DNA of 30,854 nt from Pleomorphochaeta sp964545735 (GCA_964545735.1 CAZJGS010000015.1:1-30854); one strand, 5' to 3'; counted from the stretch's first letter, positions 8,658 to 17,496 are shown. Made by a program: numbers and translations. Notes: generated from the sequence alone by a model not told the origin.

Positions 8658-10523
8658 TTACTTTTTCAATTCCACAAGAATGTATTTATTGTCCTTTGGA
8701 ATTTTCATGATCTGAATGGGTTTTTTGTTCAGAACTCCCATTCCATCTTTGCTATAATCACCTACTGGATTATCGTGGTAAATAATTGTTCCCTTTTTAA
8801 AGAAAAATTTATTACCATCAACATAACCAATGGCGTAATTTCTTCTGAGATATATTTTACCCCGGATTACCCGCTCGTAAGTGATCGTAGCTGAACGGTC
8901 GCCTTTACTAACCTTTGTGGTGATTGTTTCTCTTTGAGAATCATCATCACCAAGGAGCGAGTCGGATGTAATCTCTGACTTCCTGTATGACTTCCATGTA
9001 TCAGCTACTGGCTGTATTGCCTCTTTGCTTACTAACGCACGAGCCATCTCAATCAGCATACTGTTTGATCCTTCCGCAAGACATGTTAGCCCCTTGTCAG
9101 ACAAATCACCTTCAATTGCTAATGCAGTTTCCAGTTTAGTCGCGATCAGACTCAATGCCACACTCTGCATGGTTTTAGCATAGGACATATAATATACCCT
9201 GACGGGCATATCCTGGCCTATTCTCCATGATCTTCGTGACGCTTGCCTTAACGTGTATATGGAGTAGCCTGTCTGGAAGAAAATGAGTGTGGGGAATTCA
9301 ATAAGATCCAAACCCGTTTTTATCAAATTCGGGTTTGCTATCATTACATTATATTCTCCTGAACTCATTTTATTTTTAACCCAGGCCTCCCGTTTTTCAA
9401 CGGATACAGTGTTGCTGCGAAGAATCAACGGGGTATATCCCCGTTCCAACATCCTGTCCGCAAGATCAGGAATAAGGTCACGGGTTCCAGTATGTTCTAA
9501 ACAAACCAGACAACGCCTGCCTTCTCCTAATTCACGATCAAGTATGTTTAACAACTCGCCTTCCTTTGGCAGGATATGCTCGTCAATCGGAGGAGCTTCG
9601 GCCACTATCATGTCGTAGTGGGGGTGGATAACCACTTCACCACGCCTTGCACCATCCGGATAAGCCAGCGATGAATTGATCAATGCTCCGAGAAGTGAGT
9701 GATCATGTGCTGCTAATGCCTTTCTTGCTGCCGCATACAAATCAGTTTCTAATTTTTTGTATGCCTTGGCCTGCTCATCGGTCATGGATATTTCTATGAC
9801 CTTTTCGTCATAAGGCGGCAAGGTATTAGATACATCAGACAACCTCAGAAAAATGGTGTTCTCAAATAGAAAATCAACAAGAATCAATGGAGAAACACCG
9901 GGCTTTTCCTTAACCGTCTTTGTTACCTTGCTGCTCTTTCCAATAGAAGCATTATTATAATGACTTCCATCTTTCTTGGTACGTGCTGTTCTTTCAACAA
10001 TACCGTATCTCTCAGCAAAGGCCATAGGTTCAAGATATGGTATCTTCTTGCTTTGCATTGTAGAGGTGAGTAGACGCCAAAGAAGATAAAACAAATTTGT
10101 CGAGTATCCACCCATCAATGTACCTGTAAGGGCCAATGTCCTTTTTGAAATACATGCGAAATCGGCAAGAGCCTGTCCCTGGGCGGTTGCACCGCCTTTA
10201 AGCTCATGAACCTCATCAGCAACAAAGAGATCAAATACACCCTTTAAATATTTCTTGGCGTATTCAGCCTTTGCATACCTGCGAAAGCCGTCTTTGTCGG
10301 CTTGATATAAAGGTTCTTTGCACTCGGGACATCGCGGTCTTTTACCTTTTAAATCATCCAATATTTTCCCACAGTGCGGACATTGAAGCTCATCTAAATG
10401 CTTCAATTCCACAAAACCGAGTTTCCATTGATGATGATTTTTTGCACGTTCTTTGCCTATTACGTAGAACTCAGGGCATGTCGGTTTCCCGGCATATCTA
10501 AGCTCTTCCATTTCCTTCAATCC
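8658..10523 (-). CDS. SNF2/DEAD-like helicase, 3' exon (interrupted by group II intron)
   Basis: This is the downstream 621 codons of a superfamily 2 DNA/RNA translocase whose upstream part is at 12883-13281. Visible motifs: a zinc-ribbon-like insert (CPHCGK... CPECKE), motif II DEVH (residues 236-239 of the joined protein), motif III LTGT, and near the end NLIKTGLDLIEFPTLIFF and SRRSWRIGQ, the SNF2-type motifs V and VI. The final ~120 residues look like a separate accessory domain. Read alone, the frame would start only at a TTG inside the exon, so this half has no Walker A and would be inactive; splicing of the intron at 10524-12882 gives NLNGK-GLKEM in frame. Probable role: translocase in plasmid replication, repair or defence; the exact role is unknown. 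Confidence 0.85.
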   Translation of the reverse strand, partial: GLKEMEELRYAGKPTCPEFYVIGKERAKNHHQWKLGFVELKHLDELQCPHCGKILDDLKGKRPRCPECKEPLYQADKDGFRRYAKAEYAKKYLKGVFDLFVADEVHELKGGATAQGQALADFACISKRTLALTGTLMGGYSTNLFYLLWRLLTSTMQSKKIPYLEPMAFAERYGIVERTARTKKDGSHYNNASIGKSSKVTKTVKEKPGVSPLILVDFLFENTIFLRLSDVSNTLPPYDEKVIEISMTDEQAKAYKKLETDLYAAARKALAAHDHSLLGALINSSLAYPDGARRGEVVIHPHYDMIVAEAPPIDEHILPKEGELLNILDRELGEGRRCLVCLEHTGTRDLIPDLADRMLERGYTPLILRSNTVSVEKREAWVKNKMSSGEYNVMIANPNLIKTGLDLIEFPTLIFFQTGYSIYTLRQASRRSWRIGQDMPVRVYYMSYAKTMQSVALSLIATKLETALAIEGDLSDKGLTCLAEGSNSMLIEMARALVSKEAIQPVADTWKSYRKSEITSDSLLGDDDSQRETITTKVSKGDRSATITYERVIRGKIYLRRNYAIGYVDGNKFFFKKGTIIYHDNPVGDYSKDGMGVLNKKPIQIMKIPKDNKYILVELKK

Positions 10524-10598
10524 GTCGGGTAGCCCGGAGCTGTTACCAGCCCCAAGCCCCCTAAGAACCGTACGTGAAAGTTTCCCTTCATACGGCTC
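10524..10598 (-). ncRNA. group II intron domains V and VI and 3' splice end
   Basis: On the minus strand, 10598-10565 forms the catalytic domain V hairpin: GAGCCGTATG pairs with CGTACGGTTC around a GAAA-containing stem. Domain VI follows as a GC-rich hairpin with a GTAA loop; an A seven bases from the end is the candidate branch point. The intron ends CTACCCGAC, the usual terminal AY, at 10524. The stop codon of the intron protein overlaps the first bases of domain V. Confidence 0.9.
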
Positions 10599-12297
10599 AA
10601 GCCTTTATAAACACCGTTTCCAGTGCCGGTACATCAACTTCCAGTCTAAGGTTATTATGGATTTGCCTATGGCAATTTGGGTGTAATAAAACCAAATTGG
10701 TGATGTTCTCCTTGCCACCTTCAAATTTTGGCAGAATATGGTGGACATGCCATCCTGTTTCTGTCGAAATTATTTGTTTGCAATTCGGACATATTCCTTT
10801 TTGGCCTTTCCAAAGCTTCTGCAATTTTCCCCTTCCTTTCAGGTTATTCATCATTTCTCGGAGTATTCTTTCCTCAAAATATGTTTCCCATTCAGGGTCA
10901 AAGGGATTTGCGTCTGCCTTGATTTTAATGTGTCGTTTGATAGGCGTATCTGACGCTTTTATCAAAGTCCACGTCTTACCCTCATTGTCTTTGCCCTCAA
11001 ATACCCAATTTCTGGTTCTTATTGTCTTAAAGTATTTCTCTTTAATCCAATATTTGCCTTTATTTGGATGTCTGCGCTTAGACCATTGCCATATCTTCTT
11101 CCATATCTCAACGTCCACGTGCCCAAAGGTTTCCTTGGCTACCACGTGCTTATGATAATTCACCCAACCTCTTATTAAGGGGTTGAGTTTCATTATCAGG
11201 TTACACTGTTTTGCCGTTTTGTTACCTTCGATTACTTCCCGGATTTTCCTAAGGAACATATTAACATTTTCCTTGGAAGGCTTTATTAACAACTTGCCTT
11301 TATACTTGCGTATATTTTGTCCGAGGAAGTCAAACCCTTCATCAATATGCGTTATCTTGGTTTTCTCTTCCGAGAGTTCCAATCCTCTTGTCCTCATAAA
11401 GTCTATGACCAGGGGTTTGACTTTTTCTTCGAGTAGCTCTTTCGAGTTTCCTGTTATGATAAAGTCATCCGCATATCGAACCAATCCCACTTTGGCTATA
11501 TTTCCTTGTTTGGTTGTTTTTGGGAACCTCTTTTCGAGTATTTCCTGTAAACCATCCAGGGCAATATTTGCCAACGTTGGGGAAATGATACCGCCTTGTG
11601 GCGTTCCCATTTTTGTTGGATAAAGAATTTGTTTTTCCATGAACCCAGCCTTCAACCATTTTTTGAGGATCTTTTTGTCCATAAGGACATTTTCGACCAA
11701 CCAATCATGGCTAATATTGTCAAAGCATCCTTTGATGTCTCCCTCAAGTACCCATTCCGGGGAGCTTTTTCGTACCAGTCTGATAAAGCACTGCCCGATG
11801 GCATCCCTTGTGGCTCTTTTTGGTCGAAATCCATAGGAATGACCGTCTCCGGTACATTCAGCTACTGGTTGCAGGGCTATCAAGTATAATGCTTGCATAG
11901 CTCTATCTTTCATCGTTGGTATGCCAAGCGGTCTTTTCTTCCCATTCTTCTTGAGAAGATAAACTCGCTTTAAAGGTTGAGGTTTGTAGCCTCTTCTTTT
12001 TAATGACAATATGGCTTGAGATTTGTCTCCTGGTGTTGACCATGTCTTTCCGTCAACGCCCGTCGTCTTCTTACCCCGATTTTCAGTCACTCTTTTAACT
12101 GCAATTGCTTTGCCGCTAAAGGAGTGGGTTAGCAGCCATTGTAAGGATTTAACCTTATTATATCTGCCTTCCTGTTGTGCCTTTACGATTCGTGCCTGTA
12201 GCCTCCTTGTGTTTCGGTGACATTGTGACCAGTCAATTTCATGCCACTGTGTCGCTTCTTCACAGGAGGGTGCACACATTTTAACTTTCATGTTCAT
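10597..12297 (-). CDS. ltrA: group II intron reverse transcriptase-maturase with HNH endonuclease
   Basis: This 566-residue multifunction protein binds its own intron RNA, helps it splice and copies it into DNA target sites. Domains in order: an N-terminal RT-0 region; RT core with RPLGIPTMKDR (122-132), SYGFRP (154-159), a GDIKGCFD acidic motif (186-193), GTPQGG (231-236) and the catalytic YADD (275-278); the maturase/thumb domain X (about 365-470, with LNPLIRGWVNYH); and an HNH nuclease at the C terminus (CPNC 503-506, HVHH 517-520, HPNCH 539-543). The ATG at 12297 has GGAAGGAGG upstream; a longer in-frame start is possible but reads into intron RNA structure. All key residues are present, so the protein is probably functional. 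Confidence 0.95.
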   Translation of the reverse strand: MNMKVKMCAPSCEEATQWHEIDWSQCHRNTRRLQARIVKAQQEGRYNKVKSLQWLLTHSFSGKAIAVKRVTENRGKKTTGVDGKTWSTPGDKSQAILSLKRRGYKPQPLKRVYLLKKNGKKRPLGIPTMKDRAMQALYLIALQPVAECTGDGHSYGFRPKRATRDAIGQCFIRLVRKSSPEWVLEGDIKGCFDNISHDWLVENVLMDKKILKKWLKAGFMEKQILYPTKMGTPQGGIISPTLANIALDGLQEILEKRFPKTTKQGNIAKVGLVRYADDFIITGNSKELLEEKVKPLVIDFMRTRGLELSEEKTKITHIDEGFDFLGQNIRKYKGKLLIKPSKENVNMFLRKIREVIEGNKTAKQCNLIMKLNPLIRGWVNYHKHVVAKETFGHVDVEIWKKIWQWSKRRHPNKGKYWIKEKYFKTIRTRNWVFEGKDNEGKTWTLIKASDTPIKRHIKIKADANPFDPEWETYFEERILREMMNNLKGRGKLQKLWKGQKGICPNCKQIISTETGWHVHHILPKFEGGKENITNLVLLHPNCHRQIHNNLRLEVDVPALETVFIKA

Positions 12298-12882
12298 TTG
12301 CTTTTCCTCCTTCCGAGGTTCTAAAGGTTCTTTTGTAATTAAAGACCTCGTGGAAGTCTGCCTGCTTTCGCATAGGATGATGTTGTCTTTTGACTCAATC
12401 CTTATCCATCCCATTACAGGGTGGCCTTTGCTTTTTCCACGTTCCTATACCCGCATTCCTATGGGTATTTCTTACGAAATACCTTCCCTCTCGGGAGGGA
12501 TACGGGCTTACCATGTTCTGCATAAGTAACAATGAGTGGGTTAGGTATTGCCTGTCCGCCGGTAACATTACGTCCATGTTCTCCCCAGGTAAAAAGGGGG
12601 GAATCCTTGCTACACACCTTTTGGTTAAAGCCTATCAGCTCCTTTGGCTTTTCTCTGATAACGACGTTTATCAGCAATTCACATATGTTTACCTTACCAT
12701 TCCAGCCTTGCACCCTGTCCGTATCGAAGCTAACAGACATCGGATTGCCTCACGGTTTTCCTTAGCCTTTTGGCGGGTTACTTTGTCCCAGCAGCTACTT
12801 GATTCATGCTGGTAGGCTACTGATGATGAAACATCAGGTATTCTCTAAGGAATACAGTTACTTATGCAACTTCATGTCGCAC

Positions 12883-13281
12883 TTTGCCGTTCAGATTAAT
12901 GGTTCTGCACCTGGGAATGGTGCTTTCAATTTCCCTGATCCACTTCTGGACCAGGTGCCCGGGACACATAATTAGGACACGATAGTTCGCCTTTGGCATG
13001 AGGTGAGCAACAATGATAGCACAAATTGTTTTGCCTGTGCCCATTTCCCCATTCAGTATCAAGCCTCTTTTCCCTTTGACGTAAAATCCCTTTGCCAATG
13101 CCAAAATTACATTAGCTTGACCTGGAAAAGGTTGTCTCTTGAGGTTTGACAGTCTTAAGCTGGTATCATTATCCCATGTATCCCGACTGTTTGGATCAAA
13201 TAAAGGATTGTATTTGTTGATTACCTTGTCTTTTAATGCGTCTCCGTATTGAGTTAGAAACGATTTTAGATCGAGTTCCAT
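12883..13281 (-). CDS. SNF2/DEAD-like helicase, 5' exon with Walker A
   Basis: This is the upstream 133 codons of the helicase continued at 8658-10523. It includes a Q-motif-like region, the Walker A loop GEMGTGKT (78-85) and motif Ia (VLIMCPGHLVQKW). Without splicing, the frame would run seven codons into the intron and stop, giving a truncated ATP-binding fragment. The start at 13281 has AAGGAGG about nine bases upstream; an in-frame start farther up would read through an inverted repeat and is less likely. Joined with exon 2 the product is 754 residues, normal for a compact SNF2-type translocase. Confidence 0.85.
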
Positions 13282-13333
13282 ACTCTTTTTCCTCCTTAGC
13301 CTCCAAGGAAGCGGAAACACTTCTCTCCCCATA

Positions 13334-13357
13334 GGGAGTAGCAGAGTTTCTGCTCCC
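13334..13357 (-). repeat. short stem-loop ahead of the helicase gene
   Basis: GCAGA (13341-13345) pairs with TCTGC (13349-13353) and GGGA with TCCC outside it, with a three-base bulge. It lies between the stop of the 13383 gene and the helicase ribosome site and belongs to the series of intergenic stems in this array. There is no U tract. Confidence 0.5.
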
Positions 13358-13382
13358 ATATGGGCAGCTTTATGTCTATTGT

Positions 13383-13922
13383 TTACTGTATAGCGCCTAT
13401 CCTAATTCCATCCAGAATCGCTTCGTCTGTGATATCATTGTCAGGAATACGAAACTCACAGTATTCTTTATCCATCTTACCCGTTCCATCGAAACTGACA
13501 AGTGGAGTTGGAATTACTATATTTTCCTGATTCATCATCCAGTCAGCCCACTCCGTTTTCAACGGCGTGGAGACTTTTGAATCTATGAAATTGAATATGC
13601 AATCTTTATCGTCTTTGGCAATTATTCTCGTTGTGCCTTTTCCGGAAAACAGGGTATGAACCGCAATTATCTTATGGCATATACCCTTAAGGTTACAGGT
13701 AGTTATATGATAGTTCATAAGAGACCTTGTAACTGTATATAGTTTTCTGTCAAAGGAGACAGTGACGGGAACCCTTGCAAGGATTGTCCCACAGACTGCC
13801 TTTACAACACCAGACCGACCAAACAGAGATATCATGTAGATCTGGTCATCTGTAGTGCATATATATGCGTCTGTGTAGCAGATTGCGCCGAGCGCACGTA
13901 TTTCTCTATACCTTTCTTTCAT
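13383..13922 (-). CDS. hypothetical protein, 179 residues
   Basis: I do not recognise this protein. It looks beta-rich: repeated short hydrophobic strands alternate with charged turns, and there are several threonine- and isoleucine-rich segments. No membrane helix, signal peptide or catalytic motif is visible. The ATG at 13922 is preceded by GGAGG nine bases upstream; a longer in-frame start would overlap the previous gene more. It follows the 70-residue gene at 13940 closely and precedes the helicase, so it is probably part of the same transcript. Confidence 0.65.
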   Translation of the reverse strand: MKERYREIRALGAICYTDAYICTTDDQIYMISLFGRSGVVKAVCGTILARVPVTVSFDRKLYTVTRSLMNYHITTCNLKGICHKIIAVHTLFSGKGTTRIIAKDDKDCIFNFIDSKVSTPLKTEWADWMMNQENIVIPTPLVSFDGTGKMDKEYCEFRIPDNDITDEAILDGIRIGAIQ

Positions 13923-13939
13923 TCTATATGTTCCTCCAT

Positions 13940-14152
13940 TTATTCTCCAAGTCCGCAAAGTCTTTCAATATCCCTACCTCGCGGAACCAGTTGATTTATC
14001 TCAATTACAGGTCTCATCTCATCAGGGTCAAACGGACAGGGTTTTGTCATCTTTACAAGCTCCGCCCGTTTAGTACTACTCAATAACCTGTCATAAAATT
14101 TGGCCTGCTCTGCCTGTTTCTTAATAGCTTCATTGTATGTCATCATGAACAT
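13940..14152 (-). CDS. small hypothetical protein, 70 residues
   Basis: I do not recognise this small protein. It begins with a likely amphipathic helix rich in K, A and Q and ends in LCGLGE. Its start overlaps the last ten bases of the gene before it (stop at 14143), suggesting translational coupling; GAGAGG lies eight bases before the chosen ATG. Two other ATG codons just downstream (14146 and 14143) are possible starts. The next gene begins 17 bases after its stop. Confidence 0.6.
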   Translation of the reverse strand: MFMMTYNEAIKKQAEQAKFYDRLLSSTKRAELVKMTKPCPFDPDEMRPVIEINQLVPRGRDIERLCGLGE

Positions 14153-14757
14153 TCCAAGCACCTCTCATTCTCAAACAGTGCATCATATAGACTTTGAATA
14201 TTCTTTCCCGTAGTATCAATCATACCAGTTTTTACGGGCAGAAAAATGCCATGCCTTCTAGCTTTAAGAAGGCAATGCTCGCAATAACAAGATGAAAGGA
14301 AGGAAATATTTTCTGAGTCATATTTTATGTACCGTAAAAGATCCTTATAGCCGTGGACGACAAGAGATTCTTTGTACTTTTGGATGAATTTTCTCACTCT
14401 TTCCATCTTATGAGTACAATAATGCTCTCCACTTAACTTCATCGTAAAACCACCAATATCCGACCAGCCCGGACCAGGGAAACCCTCCTGGAAAACTTTG
14501 ATAGCTTCCTGATCAGTCATTCCCGGTTCAAATCCAAGATCAGGTCTCTTGTCAACATCCCTATAGTAGCGGGCGTCTTCAAGAAGATCACCTTTCGTAT
14601 AGAAATGAACTGTCGGTCCCTGTGGATCGGTATCGAAGTTTCGAAGTAAAGAAGCCTCGCTATTCTCAGATGGATACATTTCAAACCATAGTCTGTTGGC
14701 ATCCTCTGGGGTGATATGAGCGCTTTCTTTGATCTGCATGCTTAGATATACTCCCAT
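14143..14757 (-). CDS. hypothetical protein with C-terminal cysteine pairs
   Basis: I do not recognise this 204-residue protein. Its C-terminal third carries CYCEHC and a closing CLEC, which could bind zinc together with nearby histidines; the N-terminal part is acidic and mixed alpha/beta in look. The start has AAAGGAG with good spacing. It lies between the methyltransferase gene and two short unknown genes, all in tandem, with its stop overlapping the next start. Confidence 0.65.
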   Translation of the reverse strand: MGVYLSMQIKESAHITPEDANRLWFEMYPSENSEASLLRNFDTDPQGPTVHFYTKGDLLEDARYYRDVDKRPDLGFEPGMTDQEAIKVFQEGFPGPGWSDIGGFTMKLSGEHYCTHKMERVRKFIQKYKESLVVHGYKDLLRYIKYDSENISFLSSCYCEHCLLKARRHGIFLPVKTGMIDTTGKNIQSLYDALFENERCLECS

Positions 14758-14775
14758 TACTTTATGTCTCCTTTC

Positions 14776-15816
14776 TCATTTGATTGTCATAATCTCCAAT
14801 GGATCAAAAGATATTGCCCTGACCGTAATAGCGTAGCGATCAGTTTCAATCTCCTTTTCCATCTCTTCCGTTTCTTCGTAGTCGCATACAACTTCCTTCT
14901 TGACAGAACCCTTGACAACAAGCCTAGTGCCATTATTTCCCGTAACATCACCATTCATCATGCCGGATGCTAATAGCATCGCAAGATGACCTTCACGCAA
15001 CGGCATTAAGGGATTCATTTCTGCTCCGTTCAGGACAGGAAAGAACTTCAGTATAGTCGTGTCCCACAGAGGAGATTTGTTTACCTTTTGAACCGCGTTG
15101 TCTGGATTGAATCGGAAAGAACGAAAATAAATATCGTCATCCGATACGGGTACGTCATAACAACGTGTGGCTTTTTCTGTTGTTCCTAGGAATTCGGGTA
15201 CTTCCCCAGATTCCAAGGCATCAAGACTGTCAAATATGGAATTGTTGTGCTCTATTTCGTCTTTTAAAGGCTTTTTCTTCGTACATATAACAACAAGCTG
15301 CGAAAACCTGATGTACTCGGATGTTGGGAAAGAGAGAATAGAGAGATTAGAACATCTGCGTTTCAGAAAACTCCTAGATTCCTTTACGGAATTAAAGGGC
15401 ACAATATATACAAGTACCCCCTCATCCATAAGAAGTCTCCAGTGCTTTTCAAGAAACTTGGTTTCCAATCTCTTGCTTTTCTCACCATCATCGTCTTCTT
15501 CTGCAAGATCGTATGGAGGATTTAACCATAACAGGCCAAATCCCTTTTCCGATGCCCTTAGCTCATACAGAGCATCACCCCATACCGTATTGTCCAGAAC
15601 TCTTGAGGCGGTGTCATGGCGCTCTTTGTCCAGCTCTACCCCATAGGTTGTTGCTTCCGTATTCGAAGCTATAATCTGTAGGGGCTTTCCTTCGCCACAA
15701 CAAGTATCAAGAAGCCTTGCACCAGGGGGAATATTTAACATTTCCTTTATCTGGTAAACTACAGCTTCCGGCGTCTTGTAATAGCCCATCTTCATCTGAC
15801 TTGCGAAACGTGCCAT
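14776..15816 (-). CDS. DUF6094-like SAM-dependent adenine methyltransferase
   Basis: This 346-residue protein has a class I methyltransferase fold. It has the SAM-binding loop LLDTCCGEGKPL (35-46), an acidic second motif (YGVELDKER) and the catalytic NPPY (99-102), which marks N6-adenine (or related amino) methylation. The overall pattern, from MARFASQMKMGYYKTPEAV onward, matches plasmid/ICE proteins annotated as DUF6094, by memory. It has no partner restriction gene nearby, so it is an orphan that could protect the element from host restriction or mark it. AAAGGAG precedes the ATG. A terminator stem at 15845-15873 separates it from the upstream gene. DNA versus RNA as substrate is not settled by the sequence. 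Confidence 0.85.
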   Translation of the reverse strand: MARFASQMKMGYYKTPEAVVYQIKEMLNIPPGARLLDTCCGEGKPLQIIASNTEATTYGVELDKERHDTASRVLDNTVWGDALYELRASEKGFGLLWLNPPYDLAEEDDDGEKSKRLETKFLEKHWRLLMDEGVLVYIVPFNSVKESRSFLKRRCSNLSILSFPTSEYIRFSQLVVICTKKKPLKDEIEHNNSIFDSLDALESGEVPEFLGTTEKATRCYDVPVSDDDIYFRSFRFNPDNAVQKVNKSPLWDTTILKFFPVLNGAEMNPLMPLREGHLAMLLASGMMNGDVTGNNGTRLVVKGSVKKEVVCDYEETEEMEKEIETDRYAITVRAISFDPLEIMTIK

Positions 15817-15840
15817 TTTCTATTTCTCCTTTGCTTGTTA

Positions 15841-15876
15841 CATGAAAAAAGGAGGCGTAAGCCTCCTTTTCGCATG
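15841..15876 (-). terminator. rho-independent terminator, 10-bp stem
   Basis: AAAAGGAGGC pairs perfectly with GCCTCCTTTT around a four-base loop (15847-15870), flanked by CATG on both sides. The leftward RNA ends in six U residues. It lies after the 15909 gene and about 15 bases before the methyltransferase ribosome site. Its 3' arm (CTCCTTT) is also complementary to that site (AAAGGAG). Confidence 0.85.
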
Positions 15877-15908
15877 TTATCTATGGTGTGTTATGCTTCA
15901 GTTATCAC

Positions 15909-16400
15909 TTAAGAATGATAGTCATATATTTGAGTGATATAGAGAGGCACTTCTTTTGGTTCTATACCGTAACGTAGAATGTCCATCTCGTTATGGATTG
16001 AGAAATCGTCCACTGAAACAAAGTAAAACACACTATCCATATATGCAGTATGTGATACTTTCCACATGTCAGGATTAGTTTTCTGGACCTCTTTCCTTAT
16101 TTCAGTGATTCTGCGTTCTTTGTTGGCCTTCAACCCTCGAATAAGGGCCTCAACGTCTACCGGTTTCACAATACCCACGAGGGCGTCGTTCCCTTCAAGG
16201 ATTATGGTATCTGTACGAATACTCAGATTAAAGACATCGTTAATCCATTCGATCGATTCTTTGATCTCTGGATTATCGAGCTTTATAACACCATCGCACC
16301 CGGGGATCATGTCCATCATTGTGCATTCCTCGAAAGGGCTATAATAATCACCGTCTTCAATGGCTTTCTCGGATGTGAGTACATAAATTCTTCCGTGCAT
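15909..16400 (-). CDS. hypothetical protein, 163 residues
   Basis: I do not recognise this protein. It is acidic, soluble, and has a basic central segment (ANKERRITEIRKEVQK) likely to be helical. The ATG at 16400 is supported by AAGGAG; an open frame extends farther upstream but would pass through the terminator stem at 16427-16465, so I reject the longer version. It is bounded by terminator-like stems on both sides. Confidence 0.65.
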   Translation of the reverse strand: MHGRIYVLTSEKAIEDGDYYSPFEECTMMDMIPGCDGVIKLDNPEIKESIEWINDVFNLSIRTDTIILEGNDALVGIVKPVDVEALIRGLKANKERRITEIRKEVQKTNPDMWKVSHTAYMDSVFYFVSVDDFSIHNEMDILRYGIEPKEVPLYITQIYDYHS

Positions 16401-16426
16401 AGTTTTCTCCTTTTTTCTTCTTTTGT

Positions 16427-16465
16427 TATACAAAAAAGGGAGGCATATGCCTCCCTTCCTGTATA
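16427..16465 (-). terminator. rho-independent terminator, 11-bp perfect palindrome
   Basis: AAGGGAGGCAT/ATGCCTCCCTT is a perfect 22-bp palindrome (16436-16457), with an outer TATAC/GTATA pairing. The leftward RNA has a short U run at its end. It separates the 16486 and 15909 genes, about 15 bases before the next ribosome site. Confidence 0.8.
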
Positions 16466-16485
16466 ATCTATAAGTGTAGTTCAAA

Positions 16486-17061
16486 CTATATTCTCAAAGA
16501 GCCTACAATCTCATAAGGAATAGAATTTAACGTAGCTTTTCGTATTCTGAATCTGGTCCCATTATGTTCGGGACATTCAAAAATAAATCTCCTTTTATTA
16601 ACGGATCTAAGCTGTGCAACTTTGTATCCGCCACTAAATACGAGAGGTTTCTTGAATTCCAGAATGTCTCCTATTTTATAAGGAGGCTGCGCTTTCTTTC
16701 TTTCTATTCCTTCCCAGCATTTCTTCCGCCATTTTATGGCATTTTGATATGTGGTAGGTGTTAAAAGTTTGAGTATTCGTTCCGGACAATTATAATAGTA
16801 CGGACCCATACTCTCTTCCATATCCTTATATCCAACGTTGTGATAATCGTTTTTGGTATAATGAATCAGACACACCATCCCAAGCACCATTCTTTCCTCA
16901 CCAGGGGTTAAAGATTCGATAGCGAGATACGCTTCCGTCAAATACGAAGCACAATCCAACACCGTCACCTTTCTACCCCTTTTGTCGATAAAGTTGAACT
17001 CTTTGCTGAAGAAGTCTTTCGTATTCATATCTTTATCTTTATGGAGATACGTCCAACCCAT
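16486..17061 (-). CDS. 'MGWTY' plasmid/phage protein, unknown function
   Basis: This 191-residue protein starts MGWTYLHKDK, an opening shared by a family of plasmid and phage proteins (annotated DUF6927 by memory; not verified). Features: a KVTVLDCA strand, a TAYLAIE segment, an H-Y-rich middle (HYTKNDYHNVGYKDMEES) and a basic C-terminal half that may bind nucleic acid. No catalytic residues can be assigned. A strong AAAGGAGG precedes the ATG. It starts one base after the 17063 gene ends, so the two are probably coupled. Confidence 0.7.
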   Translation of the reverse strand: MGWTYLHKDKDMNTKDFFSKEFNFIDKRGRKVTVLDCASYLTEAYLAIESLTPGEERMVLGMVCLIHYTKNDYHNVGYKDMEESMGPYYYNCPERILKLLTPTTYQNAIKWRKKCWEGIERKKAQPPYKIGDILEFKKPLVFSGGYKVAQLRSVNKRRFIFECPEHNGTRFRIRKATLNSIPYEIVGSLRI

Positions 17062-17062
17062 C

Positions 17063-17476
17063 TTATGCCTCCTTTCCTTTGCTATCAGTTAAGATCTTTC
17101 GAAGAACCTTGAAATACTCCATACAATTATTCAGAGCATCTTCATTGAGTCCTTTCTCTGTGACCTGAGCAACGGGGGTTTCGTTGATATCGGTATTGCA
17201 CTCTATCAACTTGCCTTTGTAGCAGGCATAGATGGAAGGGCCATAATTACCACCAGGTCCACTTGAAGCTGTGAAAGTTAATCCTGCTTTAGCAAGAGCA
17301 TGGATTTCATCATACCAGCCGTAGTCGGCCTCATAGATACTAGCAATTATTTCCTTCTCATCGCTATCTTCCTCATTCCAAAACGTTCCATCGCACATCC
17401 TGTGCTCCAGGGTAGCATTAAGTTTTGGAAGATCTCTTCTCCTAAATGTCATTTCTAACCAACATGTATCACTCAT
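17063..17476 (-). CDS. hypothetical protein, 137 residues
   Basis: I do not recognise this acidic protein. A glycine-rich stretch SSGPGGNYGPSIYAC lies in the middle and the C terminus is helical. The ATG at 17476 was chosen because AGAAAGGAAAG sits upstream and because the longer frame would overlap radC. It lies directly between the RadC-like gene (20 bases upstream) and the MGWTY gene (1 base downstream). Confidence 0.65.
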   Translation of the reverse strand: MSDTCWLEMTFRRRDLPKLNATLEHRMCDGTFWNEEDSDEKEIIASIYEADYGWYDEIHALAKAGLTFTASSGPGGNYGPSIYACYKGKLIECNTDINETPVAQVTEKGLNEDALNNCMEYFKVLRKILTDSKGKEA

Positions 17477-17496
17477 TTCTCTTTCCTTTCTTCTTC

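Larger units (their letters stand above)
10524..12882 (-). mobile_element. complete group II intron inserted in the helicase gene
   Basis: This is a 2359-bp retroelement that splices as RNA and moves by reverse transcription. The 5' end GTGCGACATGAAG (12882-12870) is the standard group II GUGYG start, and the 3' end carries domains V/VI and terminal AC. Between them, 12298-12882 is about 585 bases of structured RNA (domains I-III) with no gene; 10597-12297 encodes the RT-maturase in domain IV. Flanking exons rejoin without a frame change, so the host gene stays usable if splicing works. The protein is intact, so the intron looks active. The intron class was not determined, and I could not locate EBS/IBS pairings with certainty. 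Confidence 0.93.

Noticed and set aside
10574..11155. Long rightward open frame (193 codons) across the reverse transcriptase gene
   Set aside because: It is fully antisense to the clear RT-maturase gene, has no ribosome site and shows no family motif.
12395..12815. Open frames on both strands within the 5' part of the group II intron
   Set aside because: This stretch is the structured intron RNA (domains I-III); the frames lack ribosome sites and protein-like composition.
16401..16484. Longer N-terminus for the 163-residue protein (start at 16484)
   Set aside because: The extension passes through the perfect terminator palindrome at 16436-16457; the ATG at 16400 has a good ribosome site.
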